Assembly (NCBI RefSeq): GCF_000482245.1
Contig: NZ_AWNH01000084.1
Location: 1 to 64,000, forward strand
Direction of reading: 5' to 3'
DNA from: Leptolyngbya sp. Heron Island J
GTDB lineage: Bacteria > Cyanobacteriota > Cyanobacteriia > Phormidesmidales > Phormidesmidaceae
DNA length: 64,000 bases
Shown one piece after another: positions 38,150 through 48,300 of this stretch. The position numbers and the translations under genes are program-made. Numbering within the stretch: position 1 is the first letter of the stretch; every line of letters begins with the position of its first letter. Under the pieces are notes generated by a model. It made no database searches. It saw only the letters and a list, made by a program, of their open reading frames with translations, and was not told the DNA's origin.

Positions 38150-38693
38150 GACTGTTCAGTGCGTGATGTTACGGACAGATACGCAGCAATAAAACGTTGT
38201 ACAAAAGCATAGCTATGGGGTAGCGTACGCACCCAAAATTCGCAGTTATAAGTTATACGTACGCATTTTTCCGCATGGGCACGACTTATGATTCTAATTG
38301 GCAGAAAAGTGCACGGTGATGCTCACAAATCAACGGTCAGCTTGGGCACAACCTGAAACCCCTAGACCTGCCTACGCTCATAGGGTGTATGTGGGGTTAG
38401 ACGGTAAGCTATCATTGCCAACCTGCTGGTCACTGAGCCCGCGAAGACTGTATTAATCGAGGTAGCTGTGATCATGACAATTGCGGGTTCGATGCACAGT
38501 CAATCATTGGCCAATATGACTGAGATAAAGCACCTGAAGGAAATCTTTTGTAGTCTGACAGTAGGACGATTGGAGATTGTTACTAACGCCTCTGAACTGG
38601 TGGGCTAACTTTGCTGGAAAGAGCCCTAAAGACTGCTAAGACTCACTCGATTTGGTTCATACTATTAGCAGCTCTAAGGAGATAACGAGAACA
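38150..38693. other. Divergent intergenic region between tpsA and the two-component genes
   Basis: About 540 bases carry the promoters of the tandem tpsA pair (minus) and the response regulator (plus). The sequence cgtacgca occurs twice (near 38226 and 38260), 35 bases apart, which might be regulator sites. The neighbouring response regulator is an obvious candidate. No gene is seen. Confidence 0.4.
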
Positions 38694-39353
38694 ATGGCGC
38701 AAGCATCTACAAAGACATTTGTGGTGGTGGATGACCACGACTCGGTATTGGAAGGTACCTGTCGTGTGCTGCAGGCGCAGTATCCCGATGCTAAGCTCTC
38801 GACAGCCAGCAAAGCCGATGAGGTAGAAGTGCTGATTCAGGATACTCAGCCGGATTTAGTGGTGATGGATCTCTCGATTCCTGAAAAAGAGGGGGGCAAA
38901 TCGCAAACGGAAACGGGCTTGAATTTATTGCGATCGCTCCTCCAAAACTATCCCACACTGCACTTTGTGGTACAAAGCGCCCATGTCAAAACCTTAATTC
39001 GGCTCAAATCACTGATTGACAAACACCAGGCCGGGTTTACCATCGCCGATAAAAGCCTGTCTAGTTCGGAAATGCTGATTAAAGTAGACTGGGCCCTCAA
39101 TGGGCTGCTGTATACTCCCCCTGAAATGCGTTTGGGGCTGGAGGTAAAACCCGAATGGCTAAAAATGTTGCAGCTGGCCTTTACCGATGGGTTAACCGAT
39201 AAAGCAATTGCCCAGCAAATGAATGTGGCAGAACGGACGGTGCGCCACTATTGGACCCGCGTGCAGGATGCGCTGGGTGTCTATCCGGATGAGGGCACCA
39301 ACATTCGTGTGCAAACCTACAACAAAGCCCGACAGATGGGACTGTTAGACTAG
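38694..39353 (+). CDS. NarL/FixJ-family response regulator
   Basis: The 219-residue protein has a receiver domain with the acidic pocket VVVDDHD (residues 10-16) and phosphoacceptor D59 (LVVMDLSIPE), and a C-terminal LuxR-type helix-turn-helix (LAFTDGLTDKAIAQQMNVAERTVRHYWTRVQDAL). It is a DNA-binding partner of the histidine kinase 30 bases downstream. An insertion around EKEGGKSQTETG after the phospho-site is unusual for NarL proteins. AAGGAG upstream supports the ATG at 38694; the frame is open 14 codons earlier. It lies in the middle of the TPS island, so the divergent tpsA pair and the CHAT/DUF928 genes are plausible targets. Confidence 0.92.
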   Translation: MAQASTKTFVVVDDHDSVLEGTCRVLQAQYPDAKLSTASKADEVEVLIQDTQPDLVVMDLSIPEKEGGKSQTETGLNLLRSLLQNYPTLHFVVQSAHVKTLIRLKSLIDKHQAGFTIADKSLSSSEMLIKVDWALNGLLYTPPEMRLGLEVKPEWLKMLQLAFTDGLTDKAIAQQMNVAERTVRHYWTRVQDALGVYPDEGTNIRVQTYNKARQMGLLD

Positions 39354-39383
39354 TTTGCTGGCTAAACGCTACACTGTGCATCT

Positions 39384-41255
39384 ATGAAATTCTCCTGGCT
39401 TTCTAACTGGCGATTCAGCCTTTTACCGGGACTCTCGGTGACGGGGATGATCATCCTGATCCGGCTATTGGGCTGGCTGCAGCCCTTGGAATGGAAGGCT
39501 CTGGACTATCACTTACGTCTCCGACCGGCGGAAGCTACCGATTCAAGGATTACGCTAATTGCTATCACCGAGGATGATATCCAAACGACTCTCAATCATC
39601 CCATTTCAGACGAGGATCTGTCGGCACTGATTGAGACTTTACAAACCTATGAGCCTCGGGTGATTGGTATTGATATCTTTCGAGATCGGCCTGTGCGTGA
39701 GGGATATCAACGCCTGGTACAGACGCTACAGTCATTCGACAATATTATCGGTATCTATAGAGTTGGGACGAATACCACTGTGCCGCCACCGTCAGCTTTG
39801 CCAGAAGAACAAATCGGGTTTGCCGATGCCATTATCGATAACGATGGGTTTTTGAGACGGAGTTTATTGGGCCGGTCGGACGAGCAAAACAACTATCGGT
39901 TTTCGTTGACAATTCGGCTTGCTATCAGATATCTGGCCGATGATGGTCTGCAACTTGATAATGGGGTGCGTGATCCTGAGACAATGCGGTTTGGCACAAC
40001 AGAAATTCCTCGGTTTCGCTCTAATGTGGGTGGCTACGTGCGTACCGACCAGGGGGGAAATCAAACTCTGATCAATTTTCGGGCCGGGCCTGAGCCGTTT
40101 GAGAGAATTACCTATAAAACCCTGATGTCCGGGCAGGTAGACCCGGATTTACTGCGCGATCGCATCGTCTTAATTGGCTATACTGCAGCCAGTGTGAAAG
40201 ATTTTGTCAGCTCAGGGGCCATCGCTGGGGTCAATCCCAGTTTAGTACCCGGCATGGATGCCCAGGCCCATGCGGTGAGTCAGATTTTAAGTGCTGTCTA
40301 TGAGGATCGAGCTTTTTTGCAGACCCTACCGGACGGGGTGGAGTATACTCTCATTTTCATTAGTGGTCTGGTGGGATTGACCCTGGCCCAGTGGCGACGC
40401 CGACCGCTGGTGCATTTTCTGGTGATTGCTATGATCGGCGGGGCGGGTGTGCTGCTTAGCTATGGCCTGATACTGACCAGCTGGTGGGTACCGACCATGC
40501 CGATGATGGCTGTGTTTCTCGTCAATGCTGCCTTTTTGTACCCGTTTTACCAGGCCCAGGCTCAGTTGCGATCGCAGCTAGAAAACCGGCAAGCCTTGAT
40601 TAACCAAACCTACAACACCATTCACAATGGGCCACTCCAAACCCTGGCTCAAATGATCAGCACCTGGCCCGTGGAGCAACCTGCCCCCGATGCTTTGCGC
40701 ACAGAGCTGCACAGGTTAAATCATGAACTGCGGGAGATTTATGAAACCATGCAACAGGAGAGTCTTTTACCCACGGGACAGCTGGTTTTGGGCGGTCACC
40801 AGGCCCTGGATTTACAAATGCCGCTAGATGAGCTGCTGCGGGAAGCCTACCATATTACCCTGGAGCGTCACCGAGACTTTTTTGAACCACTCCTCAAGAT
40901 CGTGGCCTTTGAGCCCATGGATGATTCCCAGCTGAGTGTGGATCAAAAGCGCGGGTTGGGCCGGTTTTTAGAAGAAGCCCTGATCAATGTACACAAATAT
41001 GCCAAAGATACCACCCGCCTCACCATAGACTGTCGTCAGCAAGAAGGGTATAACACTATCAAAATCATTGATAATGGTCAGGGCATGAAACCAGAGAACT
41101 CGGCCAAATTAGCCTCGGCTGGCGGCTATGGTACCCGCCAGGCCCAACAGCTGGCCCGTAGTCTCCATGGAACATTTAGCCGCACTGATGTGAATCCCAA
41201 AGGGGTGTGCTGTGAACTACGCTGGTCTATTCGCCAAGCCTGGTGGCGACGCTAA
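39384..41255 (+). CDS. CHASE2-domain sensor histidine kinase
   Basis: The 623-residue inner-membrane kinase has an N-terminal membrane anchor (residues 12-32), an extracytoplasmic CHASE2 domain (about 45-310: ITLIAITEDDIQ; PRVIGIDIFRDRP; LRDRIVLIGYTAASVKDFV), three closely spaced membrane segments (about 320-390) and a cytoplasmic kinase of the NarX/HisKA_3 type. The phosphoacceptor is H414 in NTIHNGPLQTLAQM. The ATPase domain has the N-box EEALINVHKYAKD and the G-box IIDNGQGM, and ends GGYGTRQAQQLARSLHGTF. CHASE2 is a sensor module of unknown ligand. It follows the response regulator in the same direction and should form a pair with it. Confidence 0.93.
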   Translation: MKFSWLSNWRFSLLPGLSVTGMIILIRLLGWLQPLEWKALDYHLRLRPAEATDSRITLIAITEDDIQTTLNHPISDEDLSALIETLQTYEPRVIGIDIFRDRPVREGYQRLVQTLQSFDNIIGIYRVGTNTTVPPPSALPEEQIGFADAIIDNDGFLRRSLLGRSDEQNNYRFSLTIRLAIRYLADDGLQLDNGVRDPETMRFGTTEIPRFRSNVGGYVRTDQGGNQTLINFRAGPEPFERITYKTLMSGQVDPDLLRDRIVLIGYTAASVKDFVSSGAIAGVNPSLVPGMDAQAHAVSQILSAVYEDRAFLQTLPDGVEYTLIFISGLVGLTLAQWRRRPLVHFLVIAMIGGAGVLLSYGLILTSWWVPTMPMMAVFLVNAAFLYPFYQAQAQLRSQLENRQALINQTYNTIHNGPLQTLAQMISTWPVEQPAPDALRTELHRLNHELREIYETMQQESLLPTGQLVLGGHQALDLQMPLDELLREAYHITLERHRDFFEPLLKIVAFEPMDDSQLSVDQKRGLGRFLEEALINVHKYAKDTTRLTIDCRQQEGYNTIKIIDNGQGMKPENSAKLASAGGYGTRQAQQLARSLHGTFSRTDVNPKGVCCELRWSIRQAWWRR

Positions 41256-41540
41256 CCTCAATGGTCTTAGCGGTTTTGCCCAAAAAGTATTGATGACCGA
41301 CCTGCTTGTTAAACTTTGTGGATGATATCGCCATTTTTGGCCTCACCTGTCTCGATATGTGCTGGACTTGATAAGAGTAGTTAAGTACTGTTCTATTAGT
41401 TTTAACCGTGGTGTACTGGACCCTGGGTTTATGGCATCACTATGGTCGTCGATGTGTTCAAAACCAAGTTTGAGTGATGTCGCCACCCGCCACCAAAATC
41501 CGTAATCTTTGCTGTTGACTGGTTCTCTCAACCTAGCTTG
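41256..41540. other. Intergenic region before the DUF928 gene
   Basis: It separates the kinase and the DUF928 gene. I see no gene, hairpin or clear operator. Confidence 0.4.
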
Positions 41541-42401
41541 ATGCCTATGGCTGCCCCGAAACTTCGCTTGTTTGTTTTAGTCCTCGCCTCTGCCATTGTT
41601 TTTAGTAGCCCAGGTCTTGTATCCATCGTCCAGGCGACCCAATCCCTGTCGCCAACAATTCAGGCCAGCCCTCAACTGCGAGCTGACTTTACGCCGCCGT
41701 CCGATTCTAGTCTCGATCGCGATACGGTTTTAACCTCCACTGGCACGTACTTTACGCCGCCGCCAGATCCTCAGCCCGCCTCAGGCCCCACTATACCCAC
41801 GGGTACCCGTCGGGGTGGATGTTTAGGTCCAACAGCAACAGCTTTTACCATTTTTGGCCCCAGCTCTGCTGATAATATTTTGGGGCATACCACCTCAGAA
41901 CGGCCTACCTTTGCATGGCATCTACCGGAAATTGAAGGGACATTCCCAGTTGTGTTTCGCCTACTGGCTCCCGATGCTGACGATATTCCCGTCGCGATTT
42001 ATGAAACAACGCTGGACTACACCCCTGGGTTTATAAGCCACCAGCTCCCCGCCACAGAGCCTGCTCTGTCCTCTGGAGTAGAATATCGCTGGCAGGTCAT
42101 CATTGAGTGCAATCCGGCCTATCCATCCCGCGCCATCCGACAAGAATTGTTTTTTGAGGTGGTACCGACTACGGCTGCGCTATCCCAGGCATTGGCGGCG
42201 GCTACTACAGCGGCAGAGCGAGCTATTGCCTATGGCCAGACGGGGGTGTGGTACAATGCGATCGCACAGGTTGCCAACGCGACTACACCAGCTGAACAAC
42301 AGACTCGCTTAGGACTGTTAACCGACTTAGCTAGCTCTTTGCCAGCCACTGAAGAACAACTGAGCCAAGACATTTTAGAAATTGTCGAAGCTGCCCCCTA
42401 A
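41541..42401 (+). CDS. DUF928 protein, exported
   Basis: The product belongs to DUF928, a cyanobacterial family of unknown function often found near CHASE2, CHAT and TPS genes. It has a signal peptide (KLRLFVLVLASAIVFSSPGLVSIVQA), a proline-rich spacer with two copies of YFTPPPD/DFTPPSD, then the family core: RRGGCLGPTATAFTIFGP, the strand TTSERPTFAWHLP and GVEYRWQVIIECNPAYPSR, an Ig/fibronectin-like beta-sandwich pattern with two conserved cysteines. Helices at the end (AERAIAYGQTGVWYNAIAQVAN) match the family tail. Position: directly after the sensor kinase and convergent with the CHAT protease; the two stop codons share four bases (CTAA). It probably resides in the periplasm. Confidence 0.88.
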   Translation: MPMAAPKLRLFVLVLASAIVFSSPGLVSIVQATQSLSPTIQASPQLRADFTPPSDSSLDRDTVLTSTGTYFTPPPDPQPASGPTIPTGTRRGGCLGPTATAFTIFGPSSADNILGHTTSERPTFAWHLPEIEGTFPVVFRLLAPDADDIPVAIYETTLDYTPGFISHQLPATEPALSSGVEYRWQVIIECNPAYPSRAIRQELFFEVVPTTAALSQALAAATTAAERAIAYGQTGVWYNAIAQVANATTPAEQQTRLGLLTDLASSLPATEEQLSQDILEIVEAAP

Positions 42402-45106
42402 AGCCAGTTACCAATCAAGATAAAGGGAGCCCATCGATAGGGGTGGGCTTTGATAATATCATCGGATTGCAGCATGGCTAGCTGAGCCTGGCGCAGGGCT
42501 TGCGCCTTAGTTAGGCCTGGCTGCTGCAGTTGGTCATAAAAGTTGGTGACAATCTCGGCGGTGGAGGCATCGTTGACGGCCCATAGAGTTGCGATCGCGC
42601 TGCGCACTCCGGCCCGTACTGCCACCCCCGCTAATCCCAGGGTGGACCGATTACCCCCAACAGCAGTCTCACAGGCTGTTAGCATCAGTAGTTCAATCGG
42701 CTCACGGGTGGGATCATTCACATTGCGAATCAGCTCATCTAACTGGCTAATGGTCAGGGTTTGGTTAAACTGTCCGCTAGCATCCTTGGCCCCCAATACT
42801 ACAAAATTATCTTCCGGTGCAAAGCCAAAGGTGCCATGGGTTGCCATGTGCAAGATTCGATAATCTGTTTCTGCTAACGCCTGCTGCAGGGTCTCAACCG
42901 CAAACTCATTATTAAGCAGGGTTTTTGTATTAGGCAGCTGTTTAGAAATTGCCTCTAGCTCCTGCTCCACCCCTGGCAGTGGAATAAATTCTCGCTCAGG
43001 CGGCACAATTGAAGCGTCACTGGTACCCAGCAACAACGCCCTCAGCTCGCGACGCTCTAGCTGCTCTGGTGTAGTCAGAGTTAAGCTGGGTGTTGTTGCC
43101 ACCGCAAACTTTTCAATCAAAAACTCACTGCCATCATAGAGTGCGGCCATCGGCACACTACGCAGCAGACCATCGTTAACAAACACCAAGGTTTCCACAT
43201 TAGCCAGATCCGCTTCAAACGGACGAATTAGCCAATCATATAGCTGTTGTGCTTCATCAGACCTAAAGCGCAAATCACGCTCGCCCAGCTCTAAGCTCCG
43301 GCGAAACTCATTGACGGTCGTATTAACAACGTCTGGAGCAACGGATATCTGCGTCACTTTGCGAGCACCGTTCGGTAAACTCAAAATCACTGTCAGCGGG
43401 CGCTCATCCGCAGCCGCCACGGCCTTACCCAATGCCAGTGGTTCATCTTGATCCGACAGGGCCGTACTCAATACAGCTGTGGCACTACTCTGACCCACTT
43501 CATCCGCCCGCACTTCCGCTGGCACAATCACACAGTCATTGGCAAAGTAGCTTTGCAGTTCAGCCACCTTAAGAGAGTCCAATGTGGTCAATGCTTTCTC
43601 CAATTCCGTAAAGGCCGATTCCCCTTCATTCAGGGTGACCTGTTTGGGGACCGTTGCCAGATTCAGGGTCGTATACTGACGATAAATGGGCTCAACCGTA
43701 TCACGAAAGTCAAATTGCAGATCGCGATTTGCACTGAGAATGTCGCTGCGGAGCTGTTCTAAACGGGCCACTGCTTGACCATAGGCCTGACTGGCCTCAG
43801 TGCGTTTACCCTGGGCGCTATAGATTCGTCCTAGCTGCCACTCCCACAGATACAGACTATCCTGCGCTGCCCGGTCCTGGTCAGCCGCCAGCCGTGCCTG
43901 CTGTGTTTTGTTTATGGCCGGATCATAGCGCTGGCTACGTTCATCCAGGCTGCCAAGCTTCCCCAACGCAAAGGATTGAATCCTCGGATTTTCTGTTGCT
44001 TCACCAATGGCAAGGGCCTGCTCCAATAAAGCTGTTGCCGCCTGTTCCACCCGCGGTGCAGGCGGTGTCTGGCTCAGTGTAAGCTGAGATTGTCGGATCG
44101 CCAGGGGATCTAACAGATCGGCCAGCTGGATGGCTGCAAAGGCTTTAGCTTGAGAATTGGGTAACTGGTCCAGGCTGGCCCTGGCCAGCTGATGGTGGCG
44201 GCGAGCTTCGTCTATATTTTCAGCTCGCTCATAGGCTGGGATCAGGTTTAGCAGAGCGTGTAGCGCGGTTTGTAACTCTCGTTGGTCAATGGCGAGCTGA
44301 TAGCTCTTCTGAAAATAGTCAATCGCCTGGTTGTTAAATTTATCCGCCTCAACCTGTAGCTCATTTGCGGCTAAGTTATCTTTTCTCTGGGCTGCGTCAC
44401 TAGCTCGGCGGTAGTTGACCAAAGCAAGACTGGTGGCTGTATTACCTAAACTATTGAGCAGTGGGGCCTCTAGGGCTGTTTCTCCCAGCTCACGACTGAG
44501 GCTATGGCCCTGTTCTAGATAATTCTGGGCTGCATTGGGGTTGCCACTGGCCCGATAGGCTTCTCCTAAACTCCCCAGGGCGGCAATCTGTCCAAGTGTG
44601 TCATTGGCTGTGATGGCAATTTCTAGCGCACTGCCGGTCTGACATGCTCCCGCATCGGGCGCTGTACCACACAGTAAAGTAATGGCCCGACGATGCTGCC
44701 CCAAACGACCATAGGCCTGGGCTTGTTCGGTGAGGAGCTGACCGAGCTTTTTGCGATCGCCCAATGTTTCAACCGTAGCAATCGCTTGTTCCCAATAGGC
44801 TACTTCCTCAGAAGTACGCCCCATTTGCTGATAAACCCGCGCCAGGTTCTCAGTCACAATCGCCAGCGCCGGCAGGTCCTGGGCAATCTCATAAGCTTGA
44901 TGTGCCCTCAGCCATGGGGCAACAGCCGCCAGATAGTTACCGGCATTGTAATAGTCCACCCCGGTTTGCACCAGTTCCCGAGCATCTGTCGCCTGGGCAA
45001 CAGCCGCCGATCGGGTAAATGGATGCCCCAGCCAGAGAGTAATCAATAGGCTTAGAGCACAAAGGGCTACGCAGGCACGACGGATAGATGACCTCAGGCG
45101 GTGCAT
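42398..45106 (-). CDS. TPR-CHAT caspase-like protease, exported
   Basis: The 902-residue protein combines a signal peptide (about residues 1-39, basic start RLRSSIRRACVALCALSLLITLWL, then AVAQA), some ten TPR repeats (about 45-440) and a C-terminal CHAT domain (about 600-902). CHAT domains are caspase-like cysteine proteases; the catalytic His757 (ILHMATHGTFGF) and Cys812 (LMLTACETAVGG) are both present. The ending WAPFILIGNWL is typical. TPR arrays normally control or target the protease. The signal peptide places it in the periplasm, unlike the cytoplasmic gasdermin-activating proteases of defence systems. Substrate is unknown; the TpsA proteins, passing through the same compartment, are candidates by neighbourhood. 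Its 3' end overlaps the DUF928 stop. Confidence 0.92.
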   Translation of the reverse strand: MHRLRSSIRRACVALCALSLLITLWLGHPFTRSAAVAQATDARELVQTGVDYYNAGNYLAAVAPWLRAHQAYEIAQDLPALAIVTENLARVYQQMGRTSEEVAYWEQAIATVETLGDRKKLGQLLTEQAQAYGRLGQHRRAITLLCGTAPDAGACQTGSALEIAITANDTLGQIAALGSLGEAYRASGNPNAAQNYLEQGHSLSRELGETALEAPLLNSLGNTATSLALVNYRRASDAAQRKDNLAANELQVEADKFNNQAIDYFQKSYQLAIDQRELQTALHALLNLIPAYERAENIDEARRHHQLARASLDQLPNSQAKAFAAIQLADLLDPLAIRQSQLTLSQTPPAPRVEQAATALLEQALAIGEATENPRIQSFALGKLGSLDERSQRYDPAINKTQQARLAADQDRAAQDSLYLWEWQLGRIYSAQGKRTEASQAYGQAVARLEQLRSDILSANRDLQFDFRDTVEPIYRQYTTLNLATVPKQVTLNEGESAFTELEKALTTLDSLKVAELQSYFANDCVIVPAEVRADEVGQSSATAVLSTALSDQDEPLALGKAVAAADERPLTVILSLPNGARKVTQISVAPDVVNTTVNEFRRSLELGERDLRFRSDEAQQLYDWLIRPFEADLANVETLVFVNDGLLRSVPMAALYDGSEFLIEKFAVATTPSLTLTTPEQLERRELRALLLGTSDASIVPPEREFIPLPGVEQELEAISKQLPNTKTLLNNEFAVETLQQALAETDYRILHMATHGTFGFAPEDNFVVLGAKDASGQFNQTLTISQLDELIRNVNDPTREPIELLMLTACETAVGGNRSTLGLAGVAVRAGVRSAIATLWAVNDASTAEIVTNFYDQLQQPGLTKAQALRQAQLAMLQSDDIIKAHPYRWAPFILIGNWL

Positions 45107-45338
45107 AGGGAGAAAGTCTTATTGACCGAGTTCGTAATTACAGTATCAGATGTAATTTAGGATGGGTCTTCTTTGAGTATCTTTGCAATATTCGTTATTA
45201 AACCTTGGTTGTTTTTGTCCTATTCCGACTTCACACCTCTTAACGCCTGAGCTTTACATTAAAACTGGATCTGAAATAGATGTTCTATAGTGAGGCGTAA
45301 TCGGAGTTAGTTTTTCAATCAGTCTAGCCAGCACAACG
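45107..45338. other. Divergent promoter region (CHAT protease / tpsA)
   Basis: Both flanking genes are transcribed away from this 230-base region. No clear operator was recognised. Confidence 0.4.
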
Positions 45339-48300
45339 ATGGTAGCCCCTCCATACTTGCACTCATTGCTAAAGTCCATTCATTCGACGGCGGCCCTAGT
45401 ATCCATCAGCCTGTCTTTACCCCCAGTGGCCTTCGCATTACCAGTCCCCGACGCCACCCTGGGTACTCAAAATATTCCCCTAGGACCAACCGTTGTTCAA
45501 ATTAATGGCGGTACCACGGTTGGTCAAAATCTCTTTCATAGTTTTGCTTCTTTTGATATCGATACAGGTGAAGCTGTATTTTTTGCCAGTCCTGCTGACA
45601 TTAACCATATTTTTAGCCGCGTTACAGGAGATGGCCCATCGACCATTGATGGCCTACTAGGGACTATCGGCTCAGATGCGGATCTGTTTTTGATGAATCC
45701 AAATGGAGTCATGTTTGGTCCTAACGCTAGCCTGAATGTGCAAGGATCTTTTATTGTCACAACAGCAGATATCATTGGGTTTGGAGAGACTGGCAGATTT
45801 AGTGCAGGGGCTCCAGTAACAGATCAGCTATTGGCCATTGATCCATCAGTCTTTTTATTTAGCGGTCCAACACCACCCGCAGCCATTACCAGCCAATCAC
45901 GTATCAATACAGGGGTGGATGCTTCGGGGGCTATCACGGTATTGGGACTCAGGGTTCCAGAAAATTCTGGCCTTGTTTTTTTAGGGGGAGACATAGCGCT
46001 AGAAGGTGGCGGCGTCAATGCACCAAGCGGTTTATATGCGCCAGGTGGCCGCATTGAACTAGGTGCGATCGCGGACAATGGTGCAGTTGAATTTAATGCA
46101 GCTAGCGGCACATTAACACTGCCAGAATCCTTGGAAAGAGCAGATATAACCCTCTCTAATCACGCTAGTATCCGCACATTCGCAGAAGCAGGTGGAGATA
46201 TTTCAGTATATACAGACGATTTGGAGTTATCAGATTTTAGTGTCATTAGTACAGGTATTGTCGCCCCAATCGGGACCATTGGTGGCCAAGCCGGTAAGCT
46301 GTTAATCGACAGTACTGGAACTGTCACTGTGGATCAAAGTACGATTAGCAGCGTGGTTGCTGGCGTTGGAGAAGGCGGTGATGTAACGATTCGGGCTGAA
46401 AACATTAACCTACTCAACGGAGGTAGTACGGGAACTGCTGGCATTGGCACTGGCAGTGCCGGTAATGTCACCCTGGAGGCAACCAATAATATTGTTTTCT
46501 CTGGTCAGAATCCTGTTAATGGTTCACCCAGTGGCCTCTTAGCTTCAGTTGTTTCTCTCCCAGGTATTACATCCCAAGGAGATGGAGGAAATATCTTACT
46601 ACGAGCAAACTCTATCGATTTGCAAGATAGAGCTTTTATTGGAAGTATCGTTACTTCAGTACCTGGTAGTCCAATCACAACAGGCGACTCAGGAGATATT
46701 GTAATTATTACCAATGATCTCTCCATGCAGGATGGCTCACAAATTCGGAGTAGTTCTGGAGGGTCTGGTAATGCAGGAGATATTGTCGTCACAGCTAATA
46801 ACAATGTTATTGTAACGGGAGCAGCAGCCGATGAAAATATTCAAAGCGGTCTGTTCAGCACCGTTGAGTTTGGAGCCCAAGGATCAGGAGGCGATATTAC
46901 AGTTAATGCCCGTAGATTGGATGTTTTAGGTGGAGCTGTCATTAATGCAAGCACGAGTGGCATAGGAGACACTGGCAATGTCACCATTGATATACAGGAT
47001 TCACTTCTGATTGATGGTGCAACCCCGATTAATCAACGTCCTAGTTTGATAGGTGGTGAAGTTAGTATGGGTGCTACTGGCAATGGCAACTTAGTGCGTA
47101 TCTCAGCCGAAACATTAGCGGTTCGTAATGGGGGCGGGGTTAGTGCGGGTACCTTTGGTAATGGTTCGGCTGGTGATATCGAGATTGATGTCCGAGACAT
47201 CATCGTTTTAGAGGGTACTAATGCTGATGAAACTTGGCAGAGCAACGTTTCCAGTGCGGTTGGGCAAGGAGCCCAAGGGACGGGAGGTGACATCACCATT
47301 AATGCCAACTCCTTGAATATATTAGAAGGGGCAGTGGTCAATGCCAGCACTTTTGGAACAGGCGACACGGGGAGTATCGTCGTTAATATACAGGATTCAA
47401 TTCTGATTGATGGGACAACCCCGATCAATCAATTTCCTGGTGGAATAGGTGGCGAAGTTGTTGTGGGTGCTACTGGCAATGGCAACTTAGTGCGTGTCTC
47501 AGCCAAAACATTAGCGGTTCGTAATGGGGGGCTTGTTAGTGCAGGGACATTTGGTAATGGTTCGGCTGGTGATATTGAGATTGATGTCCGAGACACCATT
47601 GTTTTAGAGGGTGCCAATGCTGATGAAACTCGGCGGAGCGGTATTGCTAGTGTCGTTGGACAAGGAGCTCAAGGGACGGGAGGTGACATCACCATTAATG
47701 CCCACTCCTTGGATGTATTAGAAGGGGCAGTGGTTAATACCAGCACTATTGGAACAGGCGATACGGGAAGTATCGTTGTTAATATACAGGATTCAATTTT
47801 GATTGATGGGACAACCCCGATCACTCAATTTCCCAGTGGAATCGGTGGCGAAGTTGTTGTGGGTGCTACTGGCAATAGCAACTTAGTGCGTATCTCAGCC
47901 GAAACATTAGCGGTTCGTAACGGGGGGCTTGTTAGTGCAGGGACATTTGGTAATGGTTCGGCTGGTGATATCGAGATTGATGTCCGAGACACCATTGTTT
48001 TAGAGGGTGCCAATGCTGATGAAACTCGGCAGAGCGGCATTGCGAGTGTCGTTGGACAAGGAGTCCAAGGGACGGGAGGTGACATCACCATTAATGCCAA
48101 CTCCTTGGACATATTAGAAGGGGCAGTGGTCAATGCCAGCACTTTTGGAATAGGCGATACAGGGGTTGTTACCATTGATGTGCAAGATTCAATTTTGATT
48201 GATGGGACAACCTCACTCAATCAATTTCCCAGTGGAATCAGTGGCGAAGTTTTTGTGGGTGCTATTGGCAATGGCAACTTAGTGCGTGTTTCAGCCGAAA

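Noticed and set aside
42398-45106. CHAT protease considered as part of a gasdermin or type III-E (Craspase) defence system
   Set aside because: It has a signal peptide, and no gasdermin-like or Cas7-11-like gene is adjacent.
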